Source: Pseudohongiella acticola
GTDB taxonomy: Bacteria; Pseudomonadota; Gammaproteobacteria; Pseudomonadales; Pseudohongiellaceae
Assembly: GCF_001758195.1 (NCBI RefSeq)
Contig: NZ_MASR01000001.1
Span: 62,001-126,000, forward strand
DNA length: 64,000 nucleotides
Direction of reading: 5' to 3'
Positions 1-8,997 of this stretch are shown one piece after another (position 1 is the stretch's first letter; every line of letters starts with the position of its first letter). The notes under the pieces are model-generated. The model saw nothing but the letters and a program-made list of their open reading frames with translations, made no database searches and was not told the origin of the DNA. The position numbers were made by a program, and so were the translations under genes.

Positions 1-1255
1 TCTCAAGGTCGTCGCGTGCCAGGTTGATACTCGGGTCCTGGATGCTTGCCAGCACGTCATTGAACGCATCTGGAATGAACGGGTTATCAAGGCTGAGCTC
101 CAGTACGGTGGTATAGGAAGAGCTGCGCGGGTTGACGGCGTTAGTGCGTACGAATTTGAATTCGGTGAAGGCGGTGTGGTTTTCATTCAGATCGTAGCGT
201 CCATTCAGATTGAAGGAATGCGTCTCTAGCTCGGGAATAAGCGACGATGAAAAATAGGCGGTGGGGGTTCCATCTCCCCCCAGATGAGCAAAGCCGGAGG
301 TTGGCTGCCCGACCTGAAATGGGCTGCCGTCCGCTGACAGGGCGATGGGAGACGGGTAGGTGTACTGTTCGCCGGTGACAGGGTCGGTGCCAAGAATGTC
401 GTAACGCCCATCCGGAGCAGTGTAAGTAAAGTTACGTGACCCGGGTGGTGTCAGTGTCCGGTCCGGCACATTGGGGTCATCGACGCCGCCGTACTCTGCC
501 GGGTTATTGTTGATGTACTGTCTGCCACTGATGCCATAGGAACGATCTTTGGTTTCCAGCCTTTCCTGTTTCCGGTATTCGTAGCTTGAAGTGACATTGC
601 CGCGGCCATCATCAAAGTTGGTGCCAAAAACAAATGATGCAAAAAAGTCTTCCGCGTCGCCTTCGTCTGACATGCCACCCTGGGTTCTTATCGCCACCCC
701 TTCGAAATCGTCTTTGAGAATAAAGTTGACCGCACCGGACACAGCGTCAGCCCCGTAAACGGCCGAGGCGCCGCCAGTCAGTACGTCGACCCGTTCGATC
801 AACGCAATGGGAATGGTGTTGGTGTCAACCAGCGGTTCACCGGTTGCCAGCGCGCTGACATGTCGACGACCATTGACCAGCGTCAAGGTGCGGTTATTGC
901 CCAGGTTGCGAAGATTCAGTGCATTGACACCCACGCGTGAGCCGCCGTCTTCGCCCTGGGTTTCAAAGGACCCGGAGGACCCTACCAGAGCGCCCACCTC
1001 GCTGATGAAATCTTCGATATTGGTGCTGCCTGACTGCTCTACCTGCTCGGCGCCGAGTGAAAGCACGGGTGCCGAGTAGTCGCCTTCAAAACGTGTTATA
1101 CGTGACCCTGTAACAACAACTTCTTCCAATCTTGGTTGATCTGCGCCGTCCTGGGCATACAGTAGGGAGGTCATCGGAAAAAGCGTTATGGAGATGGCGG
1201 CTGAGAGTAAATTGACTTTGTGTGGAATTTTTTTAGTGCTGTCGTGGGCTGGCAT
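1..1255 (-). CDS. TonB-dependent outer-membrane receptor, N-terminal part (cut by window edge)
   Basis: The gene reads leftwards off the window; about 418 codons are visible with no stop. The ATG at 1255 follows a TGAGGACATAAA ribosome site. A signal peptide of about 36 residues (ending LLYAQ) precedes a TonB-box-like EEVVVTGS. A plug domain follows, with LRNLGNNRTLTLVNGRRHV and the GGASAVYGADAVSGAVNF motif typical of TonB-dependent receptors, and then the first barrel strands. Such receptors import siderophores, vitamins, glycans or other ligands using TonB energy. The ligand cannot be told from this part, and no neighbouring catabolic or siderophore gene is visible. Confidence 0.93.
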   Translation of the reverse strand, partial: MPAHDSTKKIPHKVNLLSAAISITLFPMTSLLYAQDGADQPRLEEVVVTGSRITRFEGDYSAPVLSLGAEQVEQSGSTNIEDFISEVGALVGSSGSFETQGEDGGSRVGVNALNLRNLGNNRTLTLVNGRRHVSALATGEPLVDTNTIPIALIERVDVLTGGASAVYGADAVSGAVNFILKDDFEGVAIRTQGGMSDEGDAEDFFASFVFGTNFDDGRGNVTSSYEYRKQERLETKDRSYGISGRQYINNNPAEYGGVDDPNVPDRTLTPPGSRNFTYTAPDGRYDILGTDPVTGEQYTYPSPIALSADGSPFQVGQPTSGFAHLGGDGTPTAYFSSSLIPELETHSFNLNGRYDLNENHTAFTEFKFVRTNAVNPRSSSYTTVLELSLDNPFIPDAFNDVLASIQDPSINLARDDLE

Positions 1256-1842
1256 TTTATGTCCTCACAGTGCGGGTCGGTTACAGAAAAACAACTCTGG
1301 AATGGAGAATTTGTTAATGGTCGCAATGTGATTCGCATTATTCGTGCCAGAATATCCTGGTCCGATCGATGCGCAAAATGAGGGCACAAAAAACGAATGT
1401 GAGGTACAGAATCTGAACTTGTCACTTGCCTGTCACTCAATTGACAAAATGTTGTTAGAGTGGGGCGAAATCCAATTTTGGTGACTAAACGGTGATGAGG
1501 CGGAAAGCAGGCGGAGAGCAGGCAAGCACCCTAATGTGGCGGCTGCATTATTTTGGCCATGGCGTTCGCACATTTTCGGTGCTGGCCTATTCTGTGCCTG
1601 CGCCGCCCCCGGCTGGTGCGAGCGGGCCACAACAGTGCTGTTTATGGTTTTTCTTAGTGGCGCCTATGGGGACCGCTTAAGGGCGGACTTATGGGGACGG
1701 AGGGAATACTTTTTGACCAGTGTTCTTGCTAATGGCGCGTTGCAATTGTCACAGTAGTTAACCATGGCCGGAGGAGAAGCCGGCCTGGTCTGGGAAGAGG
1801 AAGGGGCAGGGCTTACTTACGTTGAAGCGTAGCCCTGAGATA
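1256..1842. other. 587-bp non-coding stretch upstream of the TonB-dependent receptor
   Basis: No convincing gene is present; short open frames here have no ribosome sites or recognisable composition. On the receptor side there are two TGTCACT copies starting at 1420 and 1431, an 11-bp spacing (one helical turn) that could be a regulator site. A truncated copy of the REP-like repeat lies at 1691-1719. I found no confident promoter for the receptor. Confidence 0.5.
1691..1719 (+). repeat. half copy of the REP-like repeat
   Basis: The sequence begins ATGGGGACGGAGGGAATACT and continues TTTTGACCA, matching one arm of the long palindromes at 8998-9065 and 10531-10600. The second arm is missing. 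A shorter echo, ATGGGGACCG, sits 25 bp upstream at 1666, with CCGCTTAAGGGCGG between the two. It looks like a decayed or truncated member of the family. Confidence 0.75.
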
Positions 1843-1989
1843 TCAATGTTTTACCTGTTCCTGTTTTTCTTCAGTCTTTGGTTCGCGGTTGATCTGAAAA
1901 TCAGGTGCTGGCTTGCCTTTGTCCCGCTCGCGCTGCTTCTTGGTTTCGGCCATCTTTTCTTTGATTAGGTCTACAAATTTATCTGACAT
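1843..1989 (-). CDS. small highly charged protein, 48 aa, unknown function
   Basis: An open frame of 48 codons starts at ATG 1989 with a strong AGGAG ribosome site 7 bases upstream. It encodes a Lys/Glu/Arg-rich, soluble peptide beginning MSDKFVDLIKEKMAETKKQR and ending KTEEKQEQVKH. It has no signal peptide or membrane segment and the N-terminal half should be helical. A 16-bp palindrome (2028-2043) lies about 40 bp upstream. I do not recognise a family. The good ribosome site, charged composition and lack of any overlapping gene argue for a real gene, but it could be chance. Confidence 0.6.
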   Translation of the reverse strand: MSDKFVDLIKEKMAETKKQRERDKGKPAPDFQINREPKTEEKQEQVKH

Positions 1990-2027
1990 CCGGGCTCTCC
2001 TGATTTTTCCTGTCTGATTTTGGTTTG

Positions 2028-2043
2028 GCCTGAGATCTCAGGC
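2028..2043. promoter_or_regulatory. perfect 16-bp palindrome GCCTGAGATCTCAGGC
   Basis: The perfect inverted repeat lies 39 bp upstream of the ATG of the 48-codon gene on the minus strand. It could be an operator for that gene or a simple hairpin. No regulator is identified. Confidence 0.35.
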
Positions 2044-2151
2044 AGTCGTTTCATTCTAGCAAAATCCCGATCTCCAGTAACAGCCAAATACCCCGGGCGA
2101 AATCTCAATCTAAAAATAGCCCCAAAAAAGCATGGCCAAAAAATCATGGCC

Positions 2152-2182
2152 AAAAAAAAAGCCCGGCTGTTTAGGCCGGGCT
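2152..2182 (-). terminator. rho-independent terminator for the ylqF-rapA-M16C operon
   Basis: Read on the minus strand, an 8-bp GC-rich stem (AGCCCGGC / GCCGGGCT, 7-base loop) is followed directly by a run of nine T. It lies about 150 bp beyond the stop codon of the M16C peptidase gene, the last gene of that operon. Confidence 0.85.
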
Positions 2183-2329
2183 CAGAGTCATACTACTATC
2201 AAGGGAGAGATAAATGAAACAAAACCCACAATTTTGTCTGCAATCTACCTACACTTAATCAGACTCACTGTTTTGCACGAAGTTCCCAAATCTTTCAAAA
2301 AAACTTAAAATATTTGTTAGCTTCTGATT

Positions 2330-5263
2330 TCAAAGAGCTTTTACCTTCAGTCCGAGCTGCTCGGCGATGGCCTGCTGCTGACTGTTGGAGACCACGCCGA
2401 TACTGGCATTCTCGGGCTTCAGGTATTGCGCGCAGACGCGCTGCAGGTCGGCCACGGTAACGGCCAGCACGCGCTTGCGGAAGGCCATGCGTGCCTCACG
2501 GGTGCGACCGAACAGGGCGCTGTAGTAGTCCTGCTTGGCAGCGCCTGCCGGTGACACGGAGCGATCCATGCTGCTGATGACGCCCAGGATGGCTTCCTCG
2601 ACCAGGCGCTCGTGGTGCTCTTCGTTGATAACCCAGTCAATGGCGGCGTCGAAGTCCTTCAGCGTTTCCAGCAGGCGCGGGTCGCGGTAAGAGAAGAAAC
2701 GGAACGAGGCCGAACCACCGTCCTGGTCAGCACCGGCACCGTAGGCGCCACCCTGTTCGCGAATGGCGCGGTGCAGGAAGGCGTTGCGCATGAACCCGCC
2801 CAGCACGGAGAGCACCGCGTGGTCGGGATGACCGCCCGGCACGGTGGGATAGGCCTTGGCGCAGAAGTGCACTTGGGTATTGGTGCTCCACAGTTCTCTG
2901 GTGGTTTCACGAATTGGTGTCAGTTGCAGGGATTCGGCGCTGGCAGACACTGCAGGCGCATTGCTCCAGCTCGCTTCCAGTGTGCCAAGCAATGTATCGC
3001 GATGCTGTTCTTCACCCACCAGCAGGAAGCGGCGTGGGGAGGCAATGACCTGTTGATGAATACGTGACAGTTTTGCCAGTAGCGCGTCCAGTTTTTCCGG
3101 CTGTTTCAGCTCCCGCGTCAGCGTTTTCAGGTTCTTGATGCCCTGCAGTCCCGAGAACTGGTGGCTGAGGCGGGCGGTCGGACTCATGCCACTGGAGGCC
3201 AGATTGATTGCCAGCGCGTGTCCGCGACCGGTAACACTGCTCTGTTGCCGGGCTGCTATCTGTTCCAGCAGCTCGCGGATGCGCTTGCCTTCATCAAAAC
3301 GCACATTAAAGAAGGTGTCGTGCAGCAGTTCGGTCATCTGTGCCTGTTTGGCAACGAGCGCCTTGCTCGACATCACAATGATGGCCTTGCTTTGCTGTTC
3401 ATCATCGGGTGTTGCGCGGACGCTGGCGTAACAGTTGATGCCGCCGCATACGGCAGCCTGCCAGGCCTGCACCTCGGCATAACCCTTGTCACCGACGCCC
3501 AATTCGGCAAGACAACTGGTATACCAGGGCAGCACCGCCAGCAGTTCGTCGTCCAGGTTGGGCAGATCCACCACCACCTGCTGGTAACACAGGCCGTTGG
3601 TGCCTTGCGCGTACCAGCTCAACGGCGCGCCGGCGCACTGTAATTGCTCGGAGTGAATAAGCGGCAATTCGGCCGGCACATCTTCAAGGCCGATTTTGGG
3701 CAGCACATCGGGGTCATCTTCCTGTACCTGACGCTTGGCCAGGCGCTGGTTCTGATCCAGGATGGCTGCTTTGTCGGCGTCACTGAGGCTGGCTTTGATG
3801 GCCTGCAGGCGGGCGATTTCCGCGTCTGCTTCACGGCGTGAGATTTCGGTGTCAGGGGTCAGTGTCAGCACCACCTGGTGCGGGTTGTTCAGAATCAGGT
3901 TGCGGATCAGGTCCGGTATAAAATTCGGATCCTTGATGTCTTCGCGCAGTTGCACCAGCACCGGTTCAATGTCGAGCAGCTTGATCGGATCACCGCGGTG
4001 CACGGCAGTCGACAGGCCGGCCATCATCAGTTGCAACCCGTACGGGTAGCTGTCACCGGCGATTTCACGCTGATGCAGTTCCAGCTGATGCAGTGCCGAT
4101 TCCACCTGGTCGGCGTCAACGCCTTCGTCAGCGACCCGTTTCAGGGTGTCGAGCACCATCTGTTCAACATCGTTGGCAGCATCCGGGGCACAGCCTTCCA
4201 GGCCACACAGAAAGCTCATCTCACGGTTGCTGTCTTCCAGGCCGCACAGCGGGGAGGGGGATTTACCCAGCTCACTGGTTTCCAGCGCGTCCAGCAACGG
4301 ACTGGCACTGTTATCCAGTAATACCGCGCTGAGCAGCTGGGCCTTGAACAGGGCTTCCAGGTCGGTGCTCTTGCCCAGCAGCCAGGCCAGCACGACATGG
4401 GTTTTGTCGTCGGTGCCGTCGTCGGCGTCGACGGAATAACTTTCCTGCACTCTGACCGGGGCAAGATAGCGCTTTTCGTCTTTGGCGCTCAGATGTATGT
4501 CCAGTTTGTCGAAGCGCTTGAGGGCCAGTTCTTCGAACTTGGCCTGATGCTCATGGGCCGGGATGTCGCCATAGGTCATGAAGATGGCGTTACTGGGATG
4601 ATAGTGAGTCTTGTAAAAATCTTTCAGATCCGCGTAGCTCAGATCGGGAATGTGTGAGGGTTCGCCGCCACTGTTGTAGTGGTAGGTTGAGGTCGGGAAC
4701 AGATAGCTGCTCATGCTTTGCCACAGGCGGGCAGTGGCTGAGCTCATGGCGCCTTTCATTTCGTTGTAGACCACGCCTTTATAGGTCAGATCACTGTTAA
4801 TGTTGTCTTCTTCGACAAAGGCCAGACGGTGACCTTCCTGGGCAAAATCCAGTTCATCCAGATTGGAGAAAAATACTGCATCAAGATAGACTTGCAGAAG
4901 ATTGTCAAAGTCTTTTCTATTTTTACTGGCGAAAGGATAAGCCGTGCAGTCGCTGCTGGTGAAGGCGTTCATGAAGGTGTTGAGCGAGCGCCGTATCATC
5001 ATGAAAAACGGGTCGCGCACCGGGTAACGCTCGCTGCCGCACAGGGCGGTGTGTTCCAGTATATGGGCAACGCCACAGGAGTCCATGGGCAGGGTGCGCA
5101 GGGCGACCAGAAACACGTTCTCCGGGTTGTCGGCGGCCAGGTGGAAATGGCGGGCGCCGGTTCGCTCATGTTCGAATTCGTGCATGTCCAGTTGCAATGA
5201 CGGGATGCTCTGGCTGCGCAGCCATTTGAACGCGGCGTGACTCCGGGTTGGCGTTTGACTCAT
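2330..5263 (-). CDS. M16C family zinc metallopeptidase (PreP/presequence-protease-like)
   Basis: The product is about 977 aa with the inverted zinc motif HILEH (about H67, E70, H71) followed by CGSERYPVRDPFF and NTFMNAFTSSD, the signature of presequence-protease-type M16C enzymes. These large clam-shell peptidases degrade short unfolded peptides. No signal peptide is evident, so a cytoplasmic peptide-clearing role is inferred. The chosen ATG at 5263 has AGGA 6 bases upstream; an alternative ATG at 5269 overlaps the rapA stop as ATGA but lacks spacing to that site. The open frame extends to 5482, but that part is rapA sequence in another frame. It is the last gene of a three-gene operon. Confidence 0.93.
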   Translation of the reverse strand: MSQTPTRSHAAFKWLRSQSIPSLQLDMHEFEHERTGARHFHLAADNPENVFLVALRTLPMDSCGVAHILEHTALCGSERYPVRDPFFMMIRRSLNTFMNAFTSSDCTAYPFASKNRKDFDNLLQVYLDAVFFSNLDELDFAQEGHRLAFVEEDNINSDLTYKGVVYNEMKGAMSSATARLWQSMSSYLFPTSTYHYNSGGEPSHIPDLSYADLKDFYKTHYHPSNAIFMTYGDIPAHEHQAKFEELALKRFDKLDIHLSAKDEKRYLAPVRVQESYSVDADDGTDDKTHVVLAWLLGKSTDLEALFKAQLLSAVLLDNSASPLLDALETSELGKSPSPLCGLEDSNREMSFLCGLEGCAPDAANDVEQMVLDTLKRVADEGVDADQVESALHQLELHQREIAGDSYPYGLQLMMAGLSTAVHRGDPIKLLDIEPVLVQLREDIKDPNFIPDLIRNLILNNPHQVVLTLTPDTEISRREADAEIARLQAIKASLSDADKAAILDQNQRLAKRQVQEDDPDVLPKIGLEDVPAELPLIHSEQLQCAGAPLSWYAQGTNGLCYQQVVVDLPNLDDELLAVLPWYTSCLAELGVGDKGYAEVQAWQAAVCGGINCYASVRATPDDEQQSKAIIVMSSKALVAKQAQMTELLHDTFFNVRFDEGKRIRELLEQIAARQQSSVTGRGHALAINLASSGMSPTARLSHQFSGLQGIKNLKTLTRELKQPEKLDALLAKLSRIHQQVIASPRRFLLVGEEQHRDTLLGTLEASWSNAPAVSASAESLQLTPIRETTRELWSTNTQVHFCAKAYPTVPGGHPDHAVLSVLGGFMRNAFLHRAIREQGGAYGAGADQDGGSASFRFFSYRDPRLLETLKDFDAAIDWVINEEHHERLVEEAILGVISSMDRSVSPAGAAKQDYYSALFGRTREARMAFRKRVLAVTVADLQRVCAQYLKPENASIGVVSNSQQQAIAEQLGLKVKAL

Positions 5264-5265
5264 AT

Positions 5266-8031
5266 TCATTCCTGTTTCGGGTTGAGGATCAGGTGGATCG
5301 CGACCAGTTCGGCCTCTGCTTTGCCCAGGCATTGATGCAGGGCCAGTGTCTGTTCTTTCAGATAGTCTATCTCTTCCTGCCTGATATTGGGATTGTTCTG
5401 CTTTAATGCAAGCAGGCGCTTGATCTCGGCCGTCTGGCTCGCCAGCATGCGCTGACTGGCCTTGTCGATGGCGGCCTGACACTGTTTGGCAGCCTGCAGG
5501 TTGGCGTGTGTGAGCATGGCCTGCAGTGTCTTCTGATGCTCCTGCATGAATTCGCGAGTCGCTGCCTTGTTGGGGTAGCGCAGGGCGTCGGCAAAATCAG
5601 CGGGCAGTGTCACCTGAGCGGCGTCATCGCGGTGATTGAGCGCCACTGTCAGAGTGGTGCTGGTGGCGGGCAGGTATTTGGCCAGCTGCAGATGTGCCGG
5701 CGCGCTGACCTTGACGCGGTACAGGCACTGGGCGATCAGCGGGGAGCGGGGCGCGGGCCAGCCATGCTCCTCGATATAGACGCTGACCGATGCCTTGCCC
5801 TGATGGCTGTCGATGACCAGGTCCATGGCGCCGGTGATCATCGGGTGTTGCCAGCTCAGGAAGACACGGTCTTCGCGACTCAGGGCCTGGCTGCGCTGGA
5901 AGCAGGCTTCAAAACCTTCGTCGGGCAGACCGGGAAAGACCGGCAACAGCATGTCTTCGCCGGGAACGATGCTGACGCTGTTGTCGCTGTTCTGCTCGTA
6001 GAACACGCTGTAGCTGTCCAGCACGCTGAGCAGCCAGGGCTCGGGCGAGCAGTCTTTTTCGAACACACGGATGCTGTGCACCAGTTCGGCTGCGCGCTCG
6101 GCGTTAAACGAGTTCAATTCCAGCAGCTGATCGCGGCCCTGTTCCAGCTCCTGTTGCAGGGCAGTGTTCTGTTGCGCTGCATCGGCCAGGAAGCGATTGA
6201 AGTCGTCGCTGCTGGCGTCCGGAACGTCCAGATACGCCTCCAGTTGCGGTCGCAGGTCGTTATACAAACGGAAGGCGGCGCGGGAAACCTGTTCAAAGGC
6301 GCTCAATGCCTCGTGGTACCAGCGAAACAGTACTTCCTGACGGCTGTCACGCATGTAAGGTACGTGGATCTCAATGTCGTGCTGTTGGCCAATGCGATCG
6401 AGGCGGCCGATACGTTGTTCCAGCAGATCGGGATTGGTGGGCAGGTCGAACAGCACCAGATGGCGGCAGAACTGGAAATTGCGCCCCTCGCTGCCGATTT
6501 CCGAGCACACCAGTATGCGGGCAGCATCGTCGCTGTCACCGGCAAAATAGGCTGCCGCACGGTCCCGCTCGAGCAGGCTCATGTGGCGGTGGAAAACACT
6601 GCTACGCATGCCAACGCGAAGGCGCAGGTGTTTTTCCAGGGCAATGGCGAGGGCATCATGGGCGCAGATCAACAGCACCTTGCCGTCGTGATTTTCGTTC
6701 AGCCATTGCACCAGCCACTGCACGCGTGGGTCGGATTCCAGGCCTCCGGACTCATTGTCGTCAGCGCCAGCAGCGGTTTGGCTGGAAGCGCCAGCGGCGG
6801 CCTGGTTGGAAAGCGGCCAGGCATTGAGCTTGCGCTGCGGGAAACCACTGAGACCACGGCGGGTGTTGCGGAACAGAATACGACCGGTGCCGTGCTGATC
6901 CAGAAGTTCACTTACTTTAGCGCTATTCTTGTCCAGGTTGCTGATTTTGCTTGCAGTGTCTTGGTACTTTTTCTGCTCGCTGACAAATGTTTCATAATCA
7001 CTGAAGCGCGCCGGATCGAGCAGGCGCAGCAAGGCAAAATGGTTTTTATGCCCCAGCTGTTCCGGTGTTGCGGTCAGCAATAACAGGCCTTTACTGGCCG
7101 CTGCCAGACGGCTCAGGGCCAGATAGGCGGGGTCGGCATCCTGCTCAGCGCCGAGTTCAACGTGATGCGCTTCGTCGACAATGGTCAGGTCCCAACCGGC
7201 ATTTTCGGCCTGGGCGATAAGATCGGGTTTGCTGGTGAACAGGGAGATCGGGCACAGCGCCAGTTGCGTGCTGCTGAACGGATCACTCTCACCGCTTTCG
7301 GTGAGCGCCTCACAGCGCTCGGCGTCCAGCACTGTGAAATGCAGATTGAAGCGGCGCAGCATTTCCACCAGCCACTGATGCAACAATGGCTCGGGTACAA
7401 TGATCAGCACGCGTTGGCACAGGCCGCTGACCAGTTGCTGTTGCAGAATCAGACCGGCTTCGATGGTTTTACCCAAACCCACCTCATCAGCCAGCATCAC
7501 CCTTGGTGCATAGCGGCGGGCGACTTCATCCGCGATATACAGCTGGTGTGGAATCAACTCCGCGCGGGCGCTACAGAGCCCCATGAGGCCGCTGGCTTCG
7601 GCTTGGCCCAGCAGGTTGAGGCTTTGCTGTTTCAGTCGGAACCAGTGAGCCGGATCAAACTGGCCCGACATCAGCCGATCCAGAGGCCGGTTCATGCTCA
7701 GGGTGTCGGGCAGCAATGCCTCGGGCAGCGGTTTGATGTCGCCTTCGGGCATACGCACCCGGTAATTGAGGGTGCCGGCCGCGGTAACATCTATGCCGGT
7801 GATGTCGACTTTGACCTCGCCCAGCTGCAGGGGGTCGCCCACGTTCAGCACCAGTCGTGTGAGCGGGGCGCTGTCACGGGCGTAGCGGCGGGACTCGTCG
7901 ACGGCACTGAAGTCCAGAGTCACTGTGCGGTGGTCGGTTTCGGTGACCATGCCCAGGCCCAGGTCGGGCTCGGTGTCGCTTATCCAGCGTTGGCCGGCAG
8001 AGAATTCTTTGAGTTTGTCCGTTTGTTTCAT
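5266..8031 (-). CDS. rapA: RNA polymerase-associated ATPase RapA (HepA)
   Basis: The 921-aa Swi2/Snf2-family protein recycles RNA polymerase after transcription. The N-terminal Tudor-like region (FSAGQRWISDTEPDLGLG) is followed by the helicase core with ADEVGLGKTIEAGL (motif I, about residue 180), VDEAHHV (DEAH box), and the C-terminal helicase lobe with ILVCSEIGSEGRNFQF and EQRIGRLDRIGQ. The E. coli protein is 968 aa, so it is nearly full length. The start overlaps the stop of the upstream GTPase gene by 4 bases, and the end abuts the M16C gene, indicating translational coupling. Confidence 0.96.
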   Translation of the reverse strand: MKQTDKLKEFSAGQRWISDTEPDLGLGMVTETDHRTVTLDFSAVDESRRYARDSAPLTRLVLNVGDPLQLGEVKVDITGIDVTAAGTLNYRVRMPEGDIKPLPEALLPDTLSMNRPLDRLMSGQFDPAHWFRLKQQSLNLLGQAEASGLMGLCSARAELIPHQLYIADEVARRYAPRVMLADEVGLGKTIEAGLILQQQLVSGLCQRVLIIVPEPLLHQWLVEMLRRFNLHFTVLDAERCEALTESGESDPFSSTQLALCPISLFTSKPDLIAQAENAGWDLTIVDEAHHVELGAEQDADPAYLALSRLAAASKGLLLLTATPEQLGHKNHFALLRLLDPARFSDYETFVSEQKKYQDTASKISNLDKNSAKVSELLDQHGTGRILFRNTRRGLSGFPQRKLNAWPLSNQAAAGASSQTAAGADDNESGGLESDPRVQWLVQWLNENHDGKVLLICAHDALAIALEKHLRLRVGMRSSVFHRHMSLLERDRAAAYFAGDSDDAARILVCSEIGSEGRNFQFCRHLVLFDLPTNPDLLEQRIGRLDRIGQQHDIEIHVPYMRDSRQEVLFRWYHEALSAFEQVSRAAFRLYNDLRPQLEAYLDVPDASSDDFNRFLADAAQQNTALQQELEQGRDQLLELNSFNAERAAELVHSIRVFEKDCSPEPWLLSVLDSYSVFYEQNSDNSVSIVPGEDMLLPVFPGLPDEGFEACFQRSQALSREDRVFLSWQHPMITGAMDLVIDSHQGKASVSVYIEEHGWPAPRSPLIAQCLYRVKVSAPAHLQLAKYLPATSTTLTVALNHRDDAAQVTLPADFADALRYPNKAATREFMQEHQKTLQAMLTHANLQAAKQCQAAIDKASQRMLASQTAEIKRLLALKQNNPNIRQEEIDYLKEQTLALHQCLGKAEAELVAIHLILNPKQE

Positions 8032-8936
8032 GTATTCGTCGGTGTTTCCGTTTGGGGTTCGTTTGAGCTGTCCTCGGCCGGCGTTTCCGTCTTGGCGGGA
8101 TGCACGATGGGCGGTGGTGCCTGTTCCAGGGTCAGGCGGCCCAGACGGCCTTCGCGGTAGTCATGCAGCAGAATCTCGGCCACCTTGTGCCAGTCGACAC
8201 CGCCGTAGCGGCCCCGGCAGCCACGCTTACCCGCCAGTTCGGTCATGAACTGCTCGGCGTCGTCGGGCAGGGTGTCCATGCCGTAACGGTTTTTCAGGGA
8301 ACCGGGGAAGTCGCGCAGGAGGAATTCAGCGGCGTAAAAGGCAACATCTTCAAACACGATGGCAGTGTTGCGGATGGCGCCGGCGCAGGCCAGACGATGT
8401 GCGGCGTCCTGATCTTCCAGCTTGGGCCAAAGCACACCGGGTGTGTCGAACAGGTACCAGTGGTCGTTCAGTTTGATGCGTTGCTGGGCTTTGGTGACAG
8501 CGGGTTCATTGCCGGTTTTGGCCAGTTTACGGCCGGCAATCTGGTTCATCAGGGTGGATTTGCCGACGTTGGGTATGCCGCAGATGACCGCGTTATATTT
8601 GCGCTGCTCCTGGCCGACCAGACGCTGGCACTGCCACAACAGGTTCTCATTGCTCAGTAGCTGGTCTTTGCCATTGATCAGTGCGGCACTGCCAGGCTTG
8701 CTGTTGAAGTAATTGATCCACGCCGCCGTTGCCTTGGGGTCAGCCAGGTCGGCTTTGTTTAGCACGTGCACGCAGGGCTTGTGATGCTTGCTGCGCAGGC
8801 TTTCCAGCATGGGGTTTGCGCTGGCGGCAGGCATGCGCGCGTCCAGCACTTCGATGACGACATCGATCTGCTGCATGAGTTTGGCCAACTCTTTGTTGGC
8901 CTTGAACATGTGTCCGGGGTACCAGTTTATCTTCAT
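8028..8936 (-). CDS. ylqF: circularly permuted GTPase, YlqF/RbgA family
   Basis: The 302-aa protein starts MKINWYPGHMFKANKEL, the hallmark N terminus of YlqF/RbgA ribosome-assembly GTPases. The G motifs are in permuted order: NKADL (G4), GIPNVGKST (G1), then DTPGVLWP (G3). The family acts in late 50S subunit maturation. The frame stays open upstream to 9407, but that extension runs through a REP-like palindrome and the antisense of bolA, so the internal ATG at 8936 is the true start. It is the first gene of the operon with rapA and the M16C peptidase. Confidence 0.93.
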   Translation of the reverse strand: MKINWYPGHMFKANKELAKLMQQIDVVIEVLDARMPAASANPMLESLRSKHHKPCVHVLNKADLADPKATAAWINYFNSKPGSAALINGKDQLLSNENLLWQCQRLVGQEQRKYNAVICGIPNVGKSTLMNQIAGRKLAKTGNEPAVTKAQQRIKLNDHWYLFDTPGVLWPKLEDQDAAHRLACAGAIRNTAIVFEDVAFYAAEFLLRDFPGSLKNRYGMDTLPDDAEQFMTELAGKRGCRGRYGGVDWHKVAEILLHDYREGRLGRLTLEQAPPPIVHPAKTETPAEDSSNEPQTETPTNT

Positions 8937-8997
8937 GGGCTTGCGTCCTTCATGGGCGCGCATCATAGCACGAGACCCGACGCGCAGCATGTTATGC

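Larger units (their letters stand above)
1990..2329. other. 340-bp intergenic stretch between the M16C peptidase gene and the small gene
   Basis: It holds the palindrome 2028-2043, two close CATGGCCAAAAAA repeats near 2131-2158, the minus-strand terminator 2152-2182, and an AT-rich tail next to the end of the peptidase gene. A strong AGGGAG ribosome-like site at 2202-2207 precedes a 14-codon plus-strand frame (ATG at 2214) that I do not call as a gene. Confidence 0.5.

Noticed and set aside
1492-1757. two overlapping plus-strand frames of 62 and 73 codons
   Set aside because: They lack ribosome sites, share one region in two frames and end inside the degenerate repeat.
5506-7083. 525-codon open frame on the plus strand
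   Set aside because: It lies wholly antisense to rapA. Its translation has no family motifs, and rapA in the other strand is full length with all helicase motifs.
7162-8160. 332-codon plus-strand frame across the rapA-ylqF junction
   Set aside because: It is antisense to two well-supported coupled genes and has no recognisable features.
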